A model generated the notes under the pieces. That model did not search any database and was not told the DNA's origin. It saw only the letters and a list, made by a program, of their open reading frames with translations. The translations under genes were made by a program, and so were the position numbers. This document shows positions 35,115-45,924 of a stretch of 64,000 bases of DNA, in pieces (the stretch's first letter is position 1; the number at the start of each line of letters is the position of its first letter). Source of the DNA: Halichondria panicea (taxonomy: Eukaryota; Porifera; Demospongiae; Suberitida; Halichondriidae); assembly GCF_963675165.1 (NCBI RefSeq), contig NC_087384.1:3618501-3682500 (forward strand). Direction: 5' to 3'.

Positions 35115-35775
35115 GTGCATAAGCAGTACGAAGTCTGTACAGACTTCACTCGAACACAAACACCACGTTTCTATAAATCTTTCACCAAATTACCACCAAT
35201 TGTATCTCACTCCAACGCCAGATTGATCGATCACTTACACAACTCAGCACTCATCATGAGTTTCCAGACAATACCATCTTGGTCACGTGGTGAGTCTACC
35301 CATCCATACCACAAAACGAGTGCCTCGCCATAGTCTATGACGAAATGTGTAAGAAAAAGGAACTGCGACCCTAACCTCATCATTAAACTGCTCCACATCA
35401 ACATCAATTATAACTACTTCGAATTCGCCTATCAACAAATCAAAGGAACGGCCATGGGAGCCATCCAAAAGTTCCTTCAAACCCATGAAAAGAACTCCTC
35501 AAAAGATACATTGATGACATCATTGTTATCTGGCCACATGAAGACGAAGACCTAAAAAAATTTCTATCAGAGCGACCATCTCCGACACATCAGTTGACTA
35601 CCTCAGAAACCAAAAAACCTATATCTCCGGGCAGTCTTCAAAGGTCTCATCAAAGGCGAGTGCATTAGGTATATCCAAATCCCCGAAAATTACCGTGTCT
35701 GCATTGAACTTTTCAAACGGAGATTGTTAAGACGTCAATACCCCGTCATAAAGTACTCTCAACGCACCTAAAAAC
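35115..35775 (+). pseudogene. Penelope-like retroelement reverse transcriptase remnant
   Basis: Plus-strand pieces include NYNYFEFAYQQIKGTAMGA (35408-35463), then RYIDDIIVIWPHEDEDLKKF after a frame change (35497-35560). The downstream run GECIRYIQIPENYRVCIELF with KRRLLRRQYP follows at 35650-35745. QIKGTAMG and the YIDD catalytic box are the pattern I associate with Penelope-like reverse transcriptases. The amino half is largely missing and no GIY-YIG endonuclease is seen. It is inactive. Confidence 0.65.
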
Positions 35776-35779
35776 TCCA

Positions 35780-36562
35780 CCACCAACAGTGCAACTCGCA
35801 CGTAAACCGATCGCCTCCCACCACCCCAGCCAGAGACTCCACCACGACCAAGGTTCATTACTCTAAATTACTCTAAATTACTCTAAAGCCATACCTTGGA
35901 AGAGCGTTCAAGAGCACACCCCACTGATTAACAGTTTGTCGACATAGTTTACAATCAACAAAAACTATAATTATTCTTAATTTTGCACGTGCTTGCTGAA
36001 TCAGCATTGCTGAATCAGCATGCATAGGGCGCATGCGCAGATAAACTTACCGGTCGGTAAATAGCCGAATGCCGACCGTTATAGAATGCCGACCGTTATA
36101 ATCCACACTGAGATGTCAGCATTTTTCAAACATCGCCAAATTCTTCGTTGGTGCCCCTCTCAACTGCTCCACCAGTTTCGTCTCCGGTTGGTCCCATCCA
36201 AACTTATTCTTACATAGCTCTTGCATAAGACCAGGAATCCAAGGGGGTCGTAGATTCTGTTCCTCAGGGTCTTTGTTTGGTTCAACATAGGAACATAGGA
36301 GCCTCAACGTAGGACTTGTCCGCCTGGGCCACGTTACATGGGTTAGCTTGTTTACGGGTGGCATCAACTAGGGTTTGGAAAGCAGTGGTACAAGGAGGAC
36401 ATCGCTATTTGCATGGAAACAGCTAATTCTATTTTATGACTGACCGTAACAGCACTCGCTGAGAAGAGTGCCACTCTGAAGGCGCACCTTGAAGAAGTCA
36501 ACAAGGAGAGGTCCCTCTACAAGTATTCGCACACGCGCCGGAACGTTCACCCCTCCCCACCA
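35780..36562. other. No supported gene; short direct repeats
   Basis: Direct microduplications (attactctaa three times near 35860; gaatgccgaccgttata twice near 36070-36100). A minus-strand frame at 36367-36116 (84 residues, with NLRPPWIPGLMQELC) is unrecognised and may be an exon fragment. Confidence 0.4.
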
Positions 36563-36592
36563 CTCTGTGCAGTTAAGGCCTGGGTCAGGCAT
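36563..36592. repeat. Solitary terminal sequence of the 11.5-16.6 kb transposon family
   Basis: CTCTGTGCAGTTAAGGCCTG followed by GGTCAGGC differs by one base from the right terminal repeat of the element at 11469-16622. No matching opposite end is visible nearby. A weaker match (TTAAGGCCTGGGTC) lies near 46788. Confidence 0.75.
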
Positions 36593-36769
36593 CAAGGAAG
36601 AACAGCCTACCTCCAGTTTGACAGAGCTCACACAAGTGATGCGTCAAGCTGGTAACGACCCACATCAAGTGCTGTTCAAAGACATCCTTCGAGAAATGCA
36701 CAGATCACCAACCACGACTGGCAGGAACTTCAATGTGCAAGATCTCACACCTTTTGTCAATGCTGCAGT

Positions 36770-37245
36770 GGTACCCTATTGCCACCATCAAGGCTGTTCA
36801 CACTGGAGCGAATGCTGCCAAAGCTTCATGTGATGATGCAAGTGGTCTAGAAGCGGTCGTGTGCCTCAGCTCGGGTCATGCTCACCAGTAACCTCTGGGT
36901 TGAAGTAGGCCTCGTCAATGGGTACCATTCAAGCCATATGCTACAGAAATGGAGGCCCACCTGACCTCCCACTGATCAACTTTGACCACTACACTGGACC
37001 CACACTCTCTGATGGCACAGTGCCGATCACCCCCTCTCGCCTGCAGCAAGCTAGCCTGGGCCTCACTCTTAACCAGGTGGTAGTGGACGTTGGCAAGAAA
37101 GAATTCTCCTGTGGACTGACTTTTATCGAGTTCGTCACATGAGTGACCTCTTGTTCACACCATATCAGCGTCTCTCCAATCTTGCAAACAGACAGCTGGA
37201 AGATCAACGGCTCATTTTAATGCAACCATCAGACACCTATCCACT
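36770..37245 (+). pseudogene. PIF1-like (Helitron-type) helicase C-terminal remnant
   Basis: Plus-strand pieces: VATIKAVHTGANAAKA, ASGLEAVVCLSSG, VMLTSNLWVEVGLVNG, GTIQAICYRNGGPPDLPLIN (36918-36980), FDHYTGPTLSDGTVPITP, LGLTLNQVVVDVGKKEFSCG, then RHMSDLLFTPYQRL. This is the C-terminal half of a PIF1-type 5'-3' DNA helicase. The RVMLTxNLW block, the GLTLxxVVVDVG motif and the final RxRxxxDLLF are typical. The proteins I recall as closest come from Helitrons and free-standing PIF1-like genes. One deletion removes the usual KLAWAVTIHKSQ segment. Frame changes occur at 36775 and 36916. Confidence 0.7.
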
Positions 37246-37690
37246 TCTCCCTGTAGTGGAAACTGACGTGTCAGCATCAACCACATTACCAAATAAGCCT
37301 GAACCGACCTGGAATGCACCTGATAACACCACCATACACCGTACACAGTCACATGCACTATAATTAAATATATTATTGATTTCCACAGGCAGAGCAAGGC
37401 AAGACAAAGATATACCGGCTGCATGGCAAGACAAAGATTTGCCAAGAGAAGACAAAGATGAAGATCTGTCTGCTTTTTTTTTTGCCCGTGATGATAAATA
37501 TGATAAATATGATATTGATAAATATGTATTGGGAGGCAAACACAGAAATTGTTCATCACAGAAATACCGTGTGCATTACTAGATCGCCAAAATACATCAT
37601 TATAGTTATTGAATGAGCTGAGGCAAAAAATACGGAGGTGATGAATTTGTACATAATTATTGATCAGATTCGGAATAGTTCGTATAATGG

Positions 37691-38026
37691 TCACTTCAAC
37701 TTCTTATTCCTCAACTCTTCCCTCAGTTTTTCTCTTTCTTCCTCTTCAATTCGTACTACTTCCTTCATTTCCTCTTTCCTCTTTTTTCTGTCTACCTCTC
37801 GCTTGTGTCGCATTCTGTCTTCATACTCATACCAGCTCAATCTCTTCTTGATTCTGTCATATCCTCTACATTCAAATCTCAGATTCTCGTCCAGTTTTTT
37901 TATTTTACAATCTTTCTCCTTAACACTTTCTTCTTTAATCAAAAGTTCTGCCTCTCTGATTCCCACCGCTGACTTCCAGTCTTCACTATTCCTGGCTCTG
38001 TAAAAAAGCTTCTTTAGACTTTCCAT
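37691..38026 (-). CDS. Coiled-coil, Glu/Lys/Arg-rich protein, 111 residues
   Basis: An uninterrupted minus frame from ATG 38026: MESLKKLFYRARNSEDWKSA, then GIREAELLIKEESVKEKDCK, ending in a charged helix (KKRKEEMKEVVRIEEEEREK). Heptad-like spacing of Leu/Ile/Val suggests a coiled coil in the last 80 residues. There is no paralogous DNA nearby, but it resembles in kind the frame at 2.2-2.75 kb. It could be the start exon of a longer gene or a transposon accessory protein. Confidence 0.35.
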   Translation of the reverse strand: MESLKKLFYRARNSEDWKSAVGIREAELLIKEESVKEKDCKIKKLDENLRFECRGYDRIKKRLSWYEYEDRMRHKREVDRKKRKEEMKEVVRIEEEEREKLREELRNKKLK

Positions 38027-38344
38027 GATACCATTGTTGATATGGTAGGTACGAGATCAGAAATGCTTATATAAGAGAAGGGTTATAAAATCTTACAATG
38101 CGGTAGCAATCTGGTTGGTCCATTGCAACTGATCCTTGACAGTGACTCCTCAATTTTGTGTAGAGTACAATGCGGTAGGCCTGCAAACTGATCCTTGGCA
38201 TCAAAATCCTGCAATCTGATTGGTCCATTTCAAACTGATCCTTGGCAGTGACTCATCAATTTTGTGTAGAGTACAGTGGGGTTGGGTATAATCCTGCAAT
38301 CCATTTCAAACTGATCCTGACTCTCTTATTTAAAGGCATCCACG

Positions 38345-38635
38345 CTGCACTGTGAAGATCTCGTACCTACCAGCTATCAACAATCTCAAACCTACCAGCT
38401 ATATCCGTACCAGCTATCAACAACTACCAGCTATATCTGTACCAGCTATCAACAATCTCAAACCTACCAGCTATCAGCTATATCCGTACCAGCTATCAAC
38501 AATCTCGAACCTACCAGCTATATCTGTACCAGCTATCAACAATCTCAAACCTACCAGCTATATCCGTACCAAACCTACCAGCTATCAACAATCTCAGTAC
38601 CAGCTATCAACAATCTCAAACCTACCAGGATGTCA
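38345..38635. repeat. Minisatellite (ACCAGCTATCAACAATCTCAAACCT)
   Basis: About ten alternating short units, ACCAGCTATCAACAATCTCA, AACCTACCAGCTAT and ATCCGTACCAGCTAT. The plus-strand frame through it (PTSY, AINNL repeats) runs into a Lys/Pro-rich stretch at 38640-38790 that ends at a donor-like CAT|GTAAGT. I do not call a gene. Confidence 0.85.
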
Positions 38636-38828
38636 GAACTTCCAAAGAAAACAAAGAAGAAACACAAGATCGCTCCAAGAGGACTTGGACAACGTGTCAA
38701 CACCGAGAGCTAAAGCTGAGGTGTCAACAACTCCCAAGAAAGCTGTGCCATTGACACCCAGAAGAACCGTCCACTCATGTAAGTCTTGAGGCATTGCTTG
38801 CTCAAGTCTCTCCAATTACTTCTTCCCA

Positions 38829-39531
38829 CTCTGCGCAGTTAAGGCCTGGGTCAGGCACTGATAAGATTAATTTTATTCATTGCCTACATTTTATGTAGAT
38901 GATGTAGATGATGTAGTGTTAATGAGATTCATAATGTTTATTAATGTTATTCATTGCACATGACGTCATAAGGTCAATGTATTTGCTTAGCTAGCTGCTA
39001 GAACTATTATAGATTATCTTTGGCAACAAATACGGCGGACTTAAACAAGGTAAGAGTAGCTGTTTAGGCCCTCAAAAGATAGAGTATGTTGTTATGATTA
39101 TGTTTTCTTGATGGGAAGTAAAAATGTCCAAAACTTTCTTAGCTATGCTAGCTTCTTTAGCTCTGACAGCCACTCTAGAGGTAGGCTATTTTGTGTATCT
39201 CAAGAATACAATAACTCTTACTCTTCCCATCAAGGATACTAGTACCTAGCTATGAGATGTTCATCTAGCCTTGTTTTTGAAGCTTGATCTTGGCATCTTC
39301 AACGCCGTATTTGCAGTTCTCTTTCTGAAAGTGGCATGACGTCATCACCGTTTATGGGACTAATTAGCATAATTGAATTAAGCTAATTAGTTTTTTGGAA
39401 AAAGAAAACATTGAGCTTCATTTTGGATCATTTTGATGCAGCATACACTGTATATTGCAAATAATACAGCAGTATGAACATAGTGTAAATTTTGGTGTTG
39501 AAATCTGGACCCGGGCCTTAAGTGCGCAGAG
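38829..39531. mobile_element. 703 bp internally deleted derivative of the 11.5-16.6 kb transposon
   Basis: This is the reverse complement of 11469-12134 joined to 16582-16622, so the whole transposase gene is missing. Terminal repeats are CTCTGCGCAGTTAAGGCCTG (38829) and the inverse of CTCTGCGCACTTAAGGCCCG (ending 39531). CA flanks both ends (38827-38828 and 39532-39533). The deletion joint falls in TAATCTTATCAGTG, a sequence present at both break sites of the full element with one mismatch. Confidence 0.9.
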
Positions 39532-39899
39532 CAGTCTTCTTTATATTTATGACCTTCACACGAACATTTACTCGCTTGCATACTTCTCAATTCCTTCAGA
39601 CTTATCGACTTCGCACCAATGCCATCAACATCAGCAACTCGAAACGTACGAGACGAGACATCAATTTGCTTTACGATTACTTCCAGCTTCTTCGTAAACT
39701 TATTATACTGAACATCACAGTTCTCGAGAAGTATAGGCAGTTTTTTCTGGCTGAGTTCCTCTAGCTTAGCTTGACTGACACTGTCAAAACCAACGAGTCT
39801 AATCGAGCTCTTCTCATCTACCAATTCTCCAACAAAATGTGTGATTGCTGATTCAACGAACAATTGTACCTTAACACTTTGGGAAGATGACATTGACAC
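39532..39899 (-). pseudogene. OB-fold-like conserved protein fragment truncated by a MITE
   Basis: A minus frame from ATG 39899: MSMSSSQSVKVQLFVESAIT, HFVGELVDEKSSIRLVGFDS, then ENCDVQYNKFTKKLEVIVKQ and CSCEGHKYKEDC. The pattern of alternating strands with SIRLVGFD and LENCDV is what I recall from OB-fold-like proteins common in cnidarian and sponge genomes. Function is unknown; single-strand binding is a possibility only. The frame runs straight into the MITE end at 39531, so the native C-terminus is lost or displaced to below 38.83 kb. Confidence 0.45.
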
Positions 39900-40645
39900 C
39901 CTTGAACTTACTACATGTCGAAGATGCTTGTCCGTGTTTTCAACGACGACTTTAGTCTCTCATGGCAAAAATTGAAAATTGACGATGTAAATGAATACAC
40001 TACAGACACGGCAGAGTCGCGGCTTGAAGGTGTAACTATAATTGCTATCCGACTAGAAAAACATTTGCAATGTGAAAAATTGCTAGGATTGGCCAGGGAA
40101 CCACAAAAAAGCGTGGAAACAAGAAATCCGACGAGAGCATAACTCCAATCCGTTACAACGTCAATCACATGTACTTGCTGATATGTTGAAATGCATTCTC
40201 GATGGAGGATTTATGAAAGTCAAGCCCTTTGATGTTACATACAATATGTACAATGTCATCACAAGTGTTTCAAAGTAACTATTAATTTGTGAACATTATT
40301 CATCACAAGTGTTTCAAAGTAACTATTAATTTGTGAACATTATTAATCTTTATTGCTTGTTGCTTGCCTGAATAACTATGTTGTAATAATTATTATCGAG
40401 ACCTGCCAATGCTTATGGATACGGGGATTAGCAATGTAAAATGAGTGACCTATAATGTTATAATTATAGCACTACAGAAGACAGACCTAGCTTGTTAGTA
40501 CATAATTATATCCCCTGTTCTTAAAACAGCTTTTCACAAACGTTTATGCTTATATCAGCACCTACAGTGCTTTCATTCCCACCTGTACTGCGCTCACGCT
40601 CGCCCCATGACACCTTGTGTCACCCTAGTGTAGGTAATACAGGTA
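39900..40645. other. No supported gene; one perfect tandem duplication
   Basis: A plus-strand frame at 39915-40142 (75 residues, SLSWQKLKIDDVNEYTTDTA) is protein-like but unrecognised. A tandem duplication of about 45 bp (tcacaagtgtttcaaagtaa as core) occupies 40255-40345. The rest is AT-rich. Confidence 0.4.
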
Positions 40646-40654
40646 ATGTATAGG

Positions 40655-40762
40655 CCCCCTGTGAGTGCATGTGTGGTGCGTGCCGTGTGTGTGTGCATGC
40701 GTGTGTGTGAGTGTGTGTTCTGTGTGTGCGTGTGTGCGTCTGCGTGTGTGTGTGTGCCCGGG

Positions 40763-40793
<31 letters not shown>

Positions 40794-41444
40794 TGTGTGT
40801 GCCCCCCTGTATGTGCGTATGTGCGTATGTGCGTACCTGGGTGTGTGTGTGTGTGCCCCTGTGTGTGTGTGTGTCCTGTGTGCCCCTGCGTATGCCTGTG
40901 TGTTTGTGTGTGTGTGTGTGTGTGGGCCCCTGGGTGTCGCGCGTGTGTGTGCGTGTGCCCCCTGTGTGTGTGTGTGTGTGTGTCCTGTGTGCCCGTGTGT
41001 GTGTGTGTGTTGTGTGTGTGTGTTCGTGTGTGTATGTGCCCGCGTGTGGTGTGTGTGTGTGTGCCCCCTGTGTGTGTGTGTGTGTGTCCTGTGTGCCCGT
41101 GTGTGTGTGTGTGTTGTGTGTGTGTGTTCGTGTGTGTATGTGCCCGCGTGTGGTGTGTGTGTGTGTGCCCCCTGTGTGTGCGTGTGTGTGTGCACCCCTA
41201 TGTGTGTGTGCATGTGTTTGCGTGTGTGAGTATGTGTGTGTGCACCCCTATGTGTGTGTGCGTGTGTTTGCGTGTGTGTGTGTGTGTTGTGTGTGTGTGT
41301 TCGTGTGTGTATGTGCCCGCGTGTGGTGTGTGTGTGTGCGTGTGTGTGTGCACCCCTATGTGTGTGTGCATGTGTTTGCGTGTGTGAGTATGTGTGTGTG
41401 CACCCCTATGTGTGTGTGCGTGTGTTTGCGTGTGTGAGTATGTG

Positions 41445-41483
<39 letters not shown>

Positions 41484-42085
41484 CCTATGTGTGCGTGCGT
41501 GCGTGTGTGTGAGTATGTGCGTGCGTGTTGTGTGCGCGTGTGTGTGTGTGTGTGTGTGCGTGTGTGTGCGCGTGAGTGTGTGTGTGTGTGTGTGTGTGGC
41601 CTATGTGTGCGTGCGTGTGTGTGAGTATGTGTGTGCGTGTGTGTGTGTGTGCGCGTGAGTGTGTGTGTGTGTGTGTGTGGGCCCTTGTGTGTGTGTGTGT
41701 GTGTGTGTGCCCACTGTGTGTGCGTGTGTGTGTGCACCCCTATGTGTGCGTGCGTGTGTGTGTGTGAGTATGTGTGCGTGTGTGTGTGTGCCCCGTGTGT
41801 GCGTGTGTGTGTGCACCCCTATGTGTGCGTACGTGTGTGTGTGTGTGTGCGTGTGTGTGAGTATGTGTGTGTGTGTGTGTGTGGTGTGGTGTGGGTGAGT
41901 GTGCACCCCTATGTGTGCGTGTGTGTGAGTATGTGTATGCGTGTGTGTGTGTGCCCCCTGTGTGCGTGTGTGTGTGCGTGAGTGTGGTGTGTGCGTGAGT
42001 GTGTGCTATGTGTGTGTGTGTGTCCTGTGTGTGCGCGTGTGTGTGTGTGTGTGTGTCCTGTGTGTGCGTGTATGGGGGCGGAGGG
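40655..42085. repeat. 1.4 kb TG-rich microsatellite/minisatellite
   Basis: Nearly continuous imperfect (TG)n, broken at intervals by CACCCCTATG, GCCCCCTG, GAGTATG and GTGTTTGCG, so higher-order units exist. All six frames show long stop-poor Cys/Val or Thr/His runs, which are artefacts. Confidence 0.97.
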
Positions 42086-42389
42086 CGATGTGGGTCCCCT
42101 ACCCCTGTGGGACCCACCTTTTGTGAGTAATTGCCACTGAGTAATTGCCACTGTGTGACTGCCACGTGATTTGTTTTTACACGTCGTTGTTGTTGTTGTT
42201 TTTTTCTTGTCCGTTTGGTTGTTGTTTTTTTCTTGTCCGTTTGGGAGACGTTCGTTTGGGAGACGTTTACTGCTATGTGTACTTGAAATTTTCGGTGTTG
42301 GTTTGTTTTCCTCAACAGTTTAGGTTGAGAGTTATATTGGCATCACGGTGATATTGAACTAATTGAGACATTGAGAGACATGAGACATT

Positions 42390-44020
42390 GAGAGACATTA
42401 CATTGAACAGAGACAAGAGACATTACATTGAAGAAATTATATTGGCTAACGTTCAGTCTCAATGTTTGGATCTCTAGGTGTTTCAGTTCATGTATATTGT
42501 GGGAGCTGTGTCGATTATTTGTACCGGTAGATGGTCTAGCTTGTGAGCTTGTGATCGGGGAAGTAGATATTTTTGTTGTTTTTTATGGTTTATTGATCTG
42601 GTTTGTTGTATACCCCACATATTGAGGTACACGTGAAGGAGTGACGTACTTTTAAAGTAGCTATCGCAGTTTAGATGGGCACATCGGGGGTGCCTACATG
42701 AGGTGGTGTTTCTTTCTGTGACAACGGCATTTTTCCCGCTGTTTGGTGTTCTGTTTCATTTTCTGATTCTCCTAGAGTGAGCTGTGGGGGGGGTCGACTC
42801 AAATTTCTCCTTGGGCAATGAACTTTTGTACTTGGTTGTAATGTAGTAGCACTGTAGCTTTTAGAGCATCATACTCTCTGGGTGTCCCTGTTTTGGGCGG
42901 AGAAATTGCTGGCGGTCTTGATAGTTAATTGTTTTGATTGTTTTGTCTATTAATCGAGGAGAGTCGTTGCGTTGCGTTGGGTCATGGAGTAATAGTTATC
43001 CGATGTGCTGTTGGTACGTGCATAGCGGATGCATTCTCCCTTGATTATAGGGATTTGAAATTCAAATATTGGTATAAATTTTTTCTACATGATGCCTTTG
43101 TATATAGTGAGATCCAAGAAATTGGTTGACGTTTCTGATGTGAATTTCAGAGATTGATGGAAATTGCTAAGCGCTGTGATGAACTTCTCTAAGTCTGTGA
43201 AGCAATATAAGGTTGCGAATTCGAAGTAGTTGATGACAAGATTTGATTGGGTCCGTTATTAGTAGTCTGTTTCGTGACTTATGGATGGGTATAGGTGGTA
43301 GTATTGATTCGTCTGGTACTCGGAGATCGTTGTGGAGGTAGTCTGGGTATATGGGCAGATGGAGAGAGAATAGAGTTGGAGTGGGACACTATGGGTCTAA
43401 CTGGAGGCAAATGGACAAACGGTGTGGTTGTGTGTTTGGGATTCGGTACTAGAAAGTCAGTAGGTCTCTGACAGTGTGTTGTAATTTTCTTTCTATGTCA
43501 GTTGTTGGGAAGATATTGCTTTGTCTGTATGTGGTCATATGTGGTCATCTGTGTTGAGGACGACGAGTGTTGAGGACGACGACGACGATTCCTAAATTCT
43601 GTCTGCTGGCTTTATTGTTACTTCTTTTCTGTGTCGGTTCGGAGGTTGCTGTGGGGTGCTCGTCTAGAATCAGTTTTGTTTGTTGTATGTACGTCCTGAG
43701 TGAATGTGACTGTTTTGTTCGTTGGGAGAAAGCATATCTTCCTGTACACGAATGTTCTGTCTGGTGTGCCTGGATCGTAGTGATTGTGTAAATTGTCGAA
43801 GGAAATATTAGAAGAGGGGGCGTAGTAGAGTGATTTCTTGGTTGTGTAAACTTAGTCGTGGGGGCATAAAAAATTGCGGTTGTTTCCTTTTGGTTTGTTT
43901 GTTCGAGTGGGTGTTGGGATGATCGTCTGGGGTGATTGTCATTTAGTTTTTTTGGAAAGTTCTGGTAGGCAGTGGTACTGTGAGTGTAGGCTGACAAGAG
44001 TTGCTTGTGGGAGGTCAAAG
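42390..44020 (-). other. Decayed, probably once-coding minus-strand region
   Basis: The minus strand is unusually stop-poor over 1.6 kb and reads as His/Thr/Pro-rich, protein-like sequence in shifting frames. The longest open stretch is 44018-43545 (157 residues, with HPRRSSQHPLEQTNQKETTA). I could not match it to a family. It could be an old retroelement polyprotein or a biased-composition region. Direct repeats of 12-15 bp occur (ttgttgtttttttcttgtcc near 42190-42230; gtgttgaggacgac near 43550-43580). Confidence 0.3.
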
Positions 44021-44351
44021 GACAGGAGTTGGGTATGCTTATGGTTATGGTGAAATAATAATTATTATCAGTGTGCTAATAATTATTATCAGTGTGCTTT
44101 GTGCTTATATTTTATCAACAGATTTAATTATTTTAGACCCACCCCCCTGAATTTTTTTATCCATTGAGAAGACTTATAAATAAGAGTAATGGATCGACAA
44201 CTGAGGATCCCGCCAGTCCCGTACAAATACGCGTGTCAACAAATACGTGTGTCAACTGTTCGCGTTACTAGCTCAAACGGAATGCTCACTTATATAATCT
44301 TTTTACAAAGGTCGGTACAAAGGTCGGCATCTGATGGTCGGGAGGTTTTAA

Positions 44352-45484
44352 CTCTTTAACCGTCGGATTCTTGTGAAGTGAAATGTGTTTCCAGAGCAAG
44401 TCGGGTTTCCAGAACCATATACCAATGGAATGCCCACACGTGCAACATGTGTTGCCATACCAACCACGGTTTTTATCATTTTAAATATCTGGCCAGCGGT
44501 GAGATAAAATCCAAAAAAATTTTTTTATTGATCAGCCTATCATACGGCATTAAAGGCTTGACTAAGCTTGATTTTCACATCATAATTAAATATAACAGTG
44601 CTAAGATATAAAAATTATCAAATTACTATATTATTATAACGATGCTTTCCATTACCACCCAAGAGGTACATCGTGGGTATCGTTTGGTTGTTTTGATAAG
44701 GTGTACCATAAGGTGTACCATCGCCTCTGGTATACATTGTATAACCATCAGCCCTATTCTCGAACTGCACAGCTAGTGTGAGTGTGATACCAGGTATCTC
44801 TTTAGAACTGCAAAGATCAGACATCAACAAACTTTCATCGTCGCCGGACAGTCCATCACCCGATGACACACTTTTGTCATCAGGAAGTTCATCTCCGTCA
44901 TTGTTGGACAGTGACCCACATCCATCAGACAGTCCCCCCCTGATACTGTTGACATCAGAGAGAAGGTGGGGCTCGGTGAACGATCTATGAAATTTACAAC
45001 CTCACATAAAGACTTCTATTTTAGCTATACTATACTTACACTACTGACTACTTACCAGAGTCACACAGTGAGCCCTCTCCTGTCTTTCACCGTCCTGGTC
45101 CATAGTGCTAGCGTCTAGGTCCATGTCATGCATGTCCTCAGTCCCAGACAGTTCATCAGCGTCTGGCATAAAGCTGGTAGCCTTTGGGAGGTATCCTACT
45201 ATCCCCTCTCCTTCATAGGCACTGTCATCACCAGAGGAGACATCGCCATTGTTGTCTTCAAGCTGTTCAAGCACATCGGCATAAGTAAACAACCTAGCCA
45301 TAGCTATAAACTTCGTGCGGTATTTTAACATAAGCAACGTGACTTGGAAAATTCTAGACTAAATTGCACGTGATTCTACAGCTCTTCCTCTATACAGGGA
45401 TGTGCGTCTACTTCCTAAGTATCGCAGAATTAGAATTTCACAAAAAAAGTCACTATTGCGGGCCACGATCGTGCGGTTAAAGGG
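44352..45484 (-). mobile_element. piggyBac-like element, TTAA-flanked, with partial gene
   Basis: TTAA lies outside both ends (44348-44351 and 45485-45488). Inverted ends are CTCTTTAACCG and the inverse CGGTTAAAGGG. The interior holds the start of an acidic gene on the minus strand (45301-44618) but no catalytic domain. A related, partly deleted copy lies at 51.83-52.59 kb with the same subterminal sequences. Confidence 0.7.
44618..45301 (-). pseudogene. Acidic N-terminal part of a piggyBac-type protein
   Basis: Exon 1 runs from ATG 45301 to 45056 (donor GTAAGT) and encodes MARLFTYADVLEQLEDNNGD, SSGDDSAYEGEG and an Asp/Met-rich stretch (EDMHDMDLDASTMDQDGE). Exon 2 starts at 44984 after a TTTCATAG acceptor and reads GGLSDGCGSLSNNDGDELPD, SSGDGLSGDDESLLMSD. 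The splice phase does not fit between them, and no DDE core follows. Acidic Ser/Asp-rich N-termini are usual in piggyBac transposases, so the assignment follows from the TTAA-flanked element rather than from the protein alone. Confidence 0.45.
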
Positions 45485-45924
45485 TTAATAGAGGTAAATT
45501 AATTGTGTTCGTGATATGATGAACGCTTGACATCTAATCATGAGGGTTGATCTGACCTTGAGAATCAGATACGATGGGTTAAAGATCTTTGATGGTCTCC
45601 CCATTGATTGGTGTCACAAAAAACAAAATTCACACATGACGCTGTATTTACTTAGTGAAAGATCTAGTACTGTATATTTTATTATGGTAGGTGTGGGCAA
45701 CCGCATGCATGTCATAAGTCGATCATTATCTTAAAAGTTTTGGCATCCATTTGGTATACCAGGAAGTACAGTAACTTATTTATAGGCACTTTCATGTGAG
45801 CTGAGTATGCATGGGCAGGATTTGATTGGTTGTTGCTCTTTGTGGTTGAGATGGTGTGGCCTAAATTGAGTAGTACTAGGCTGGTGGGATGTGATGAGCA
45901 TAAGCTATGTGCTACACCGTAACG

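Noticed and set aside
37376-37582. Charged 68-residue plus frame (Asp/Lys-rich)
   Set aside because: It derives from a short tandem repeat (AGGCAAGACAAAGAT and GATAAATAT units) and overlaps no conserved feature.
40620-42315. Very long open frames (up to 263 residues, Cys/Val- or Thr/His-rich) on both strands
   Set aside because: They follow directly from stop-free TG/CA repeats in all frames and carry no domain or splice signal.
42390-44020. Second Penelope-like reverse transcriptase
   Set aside because: The minus strand is protein-like and stop-poor, but I found no YIDD or KGTAMG-type box, so only a generic decayed-coding note is given.
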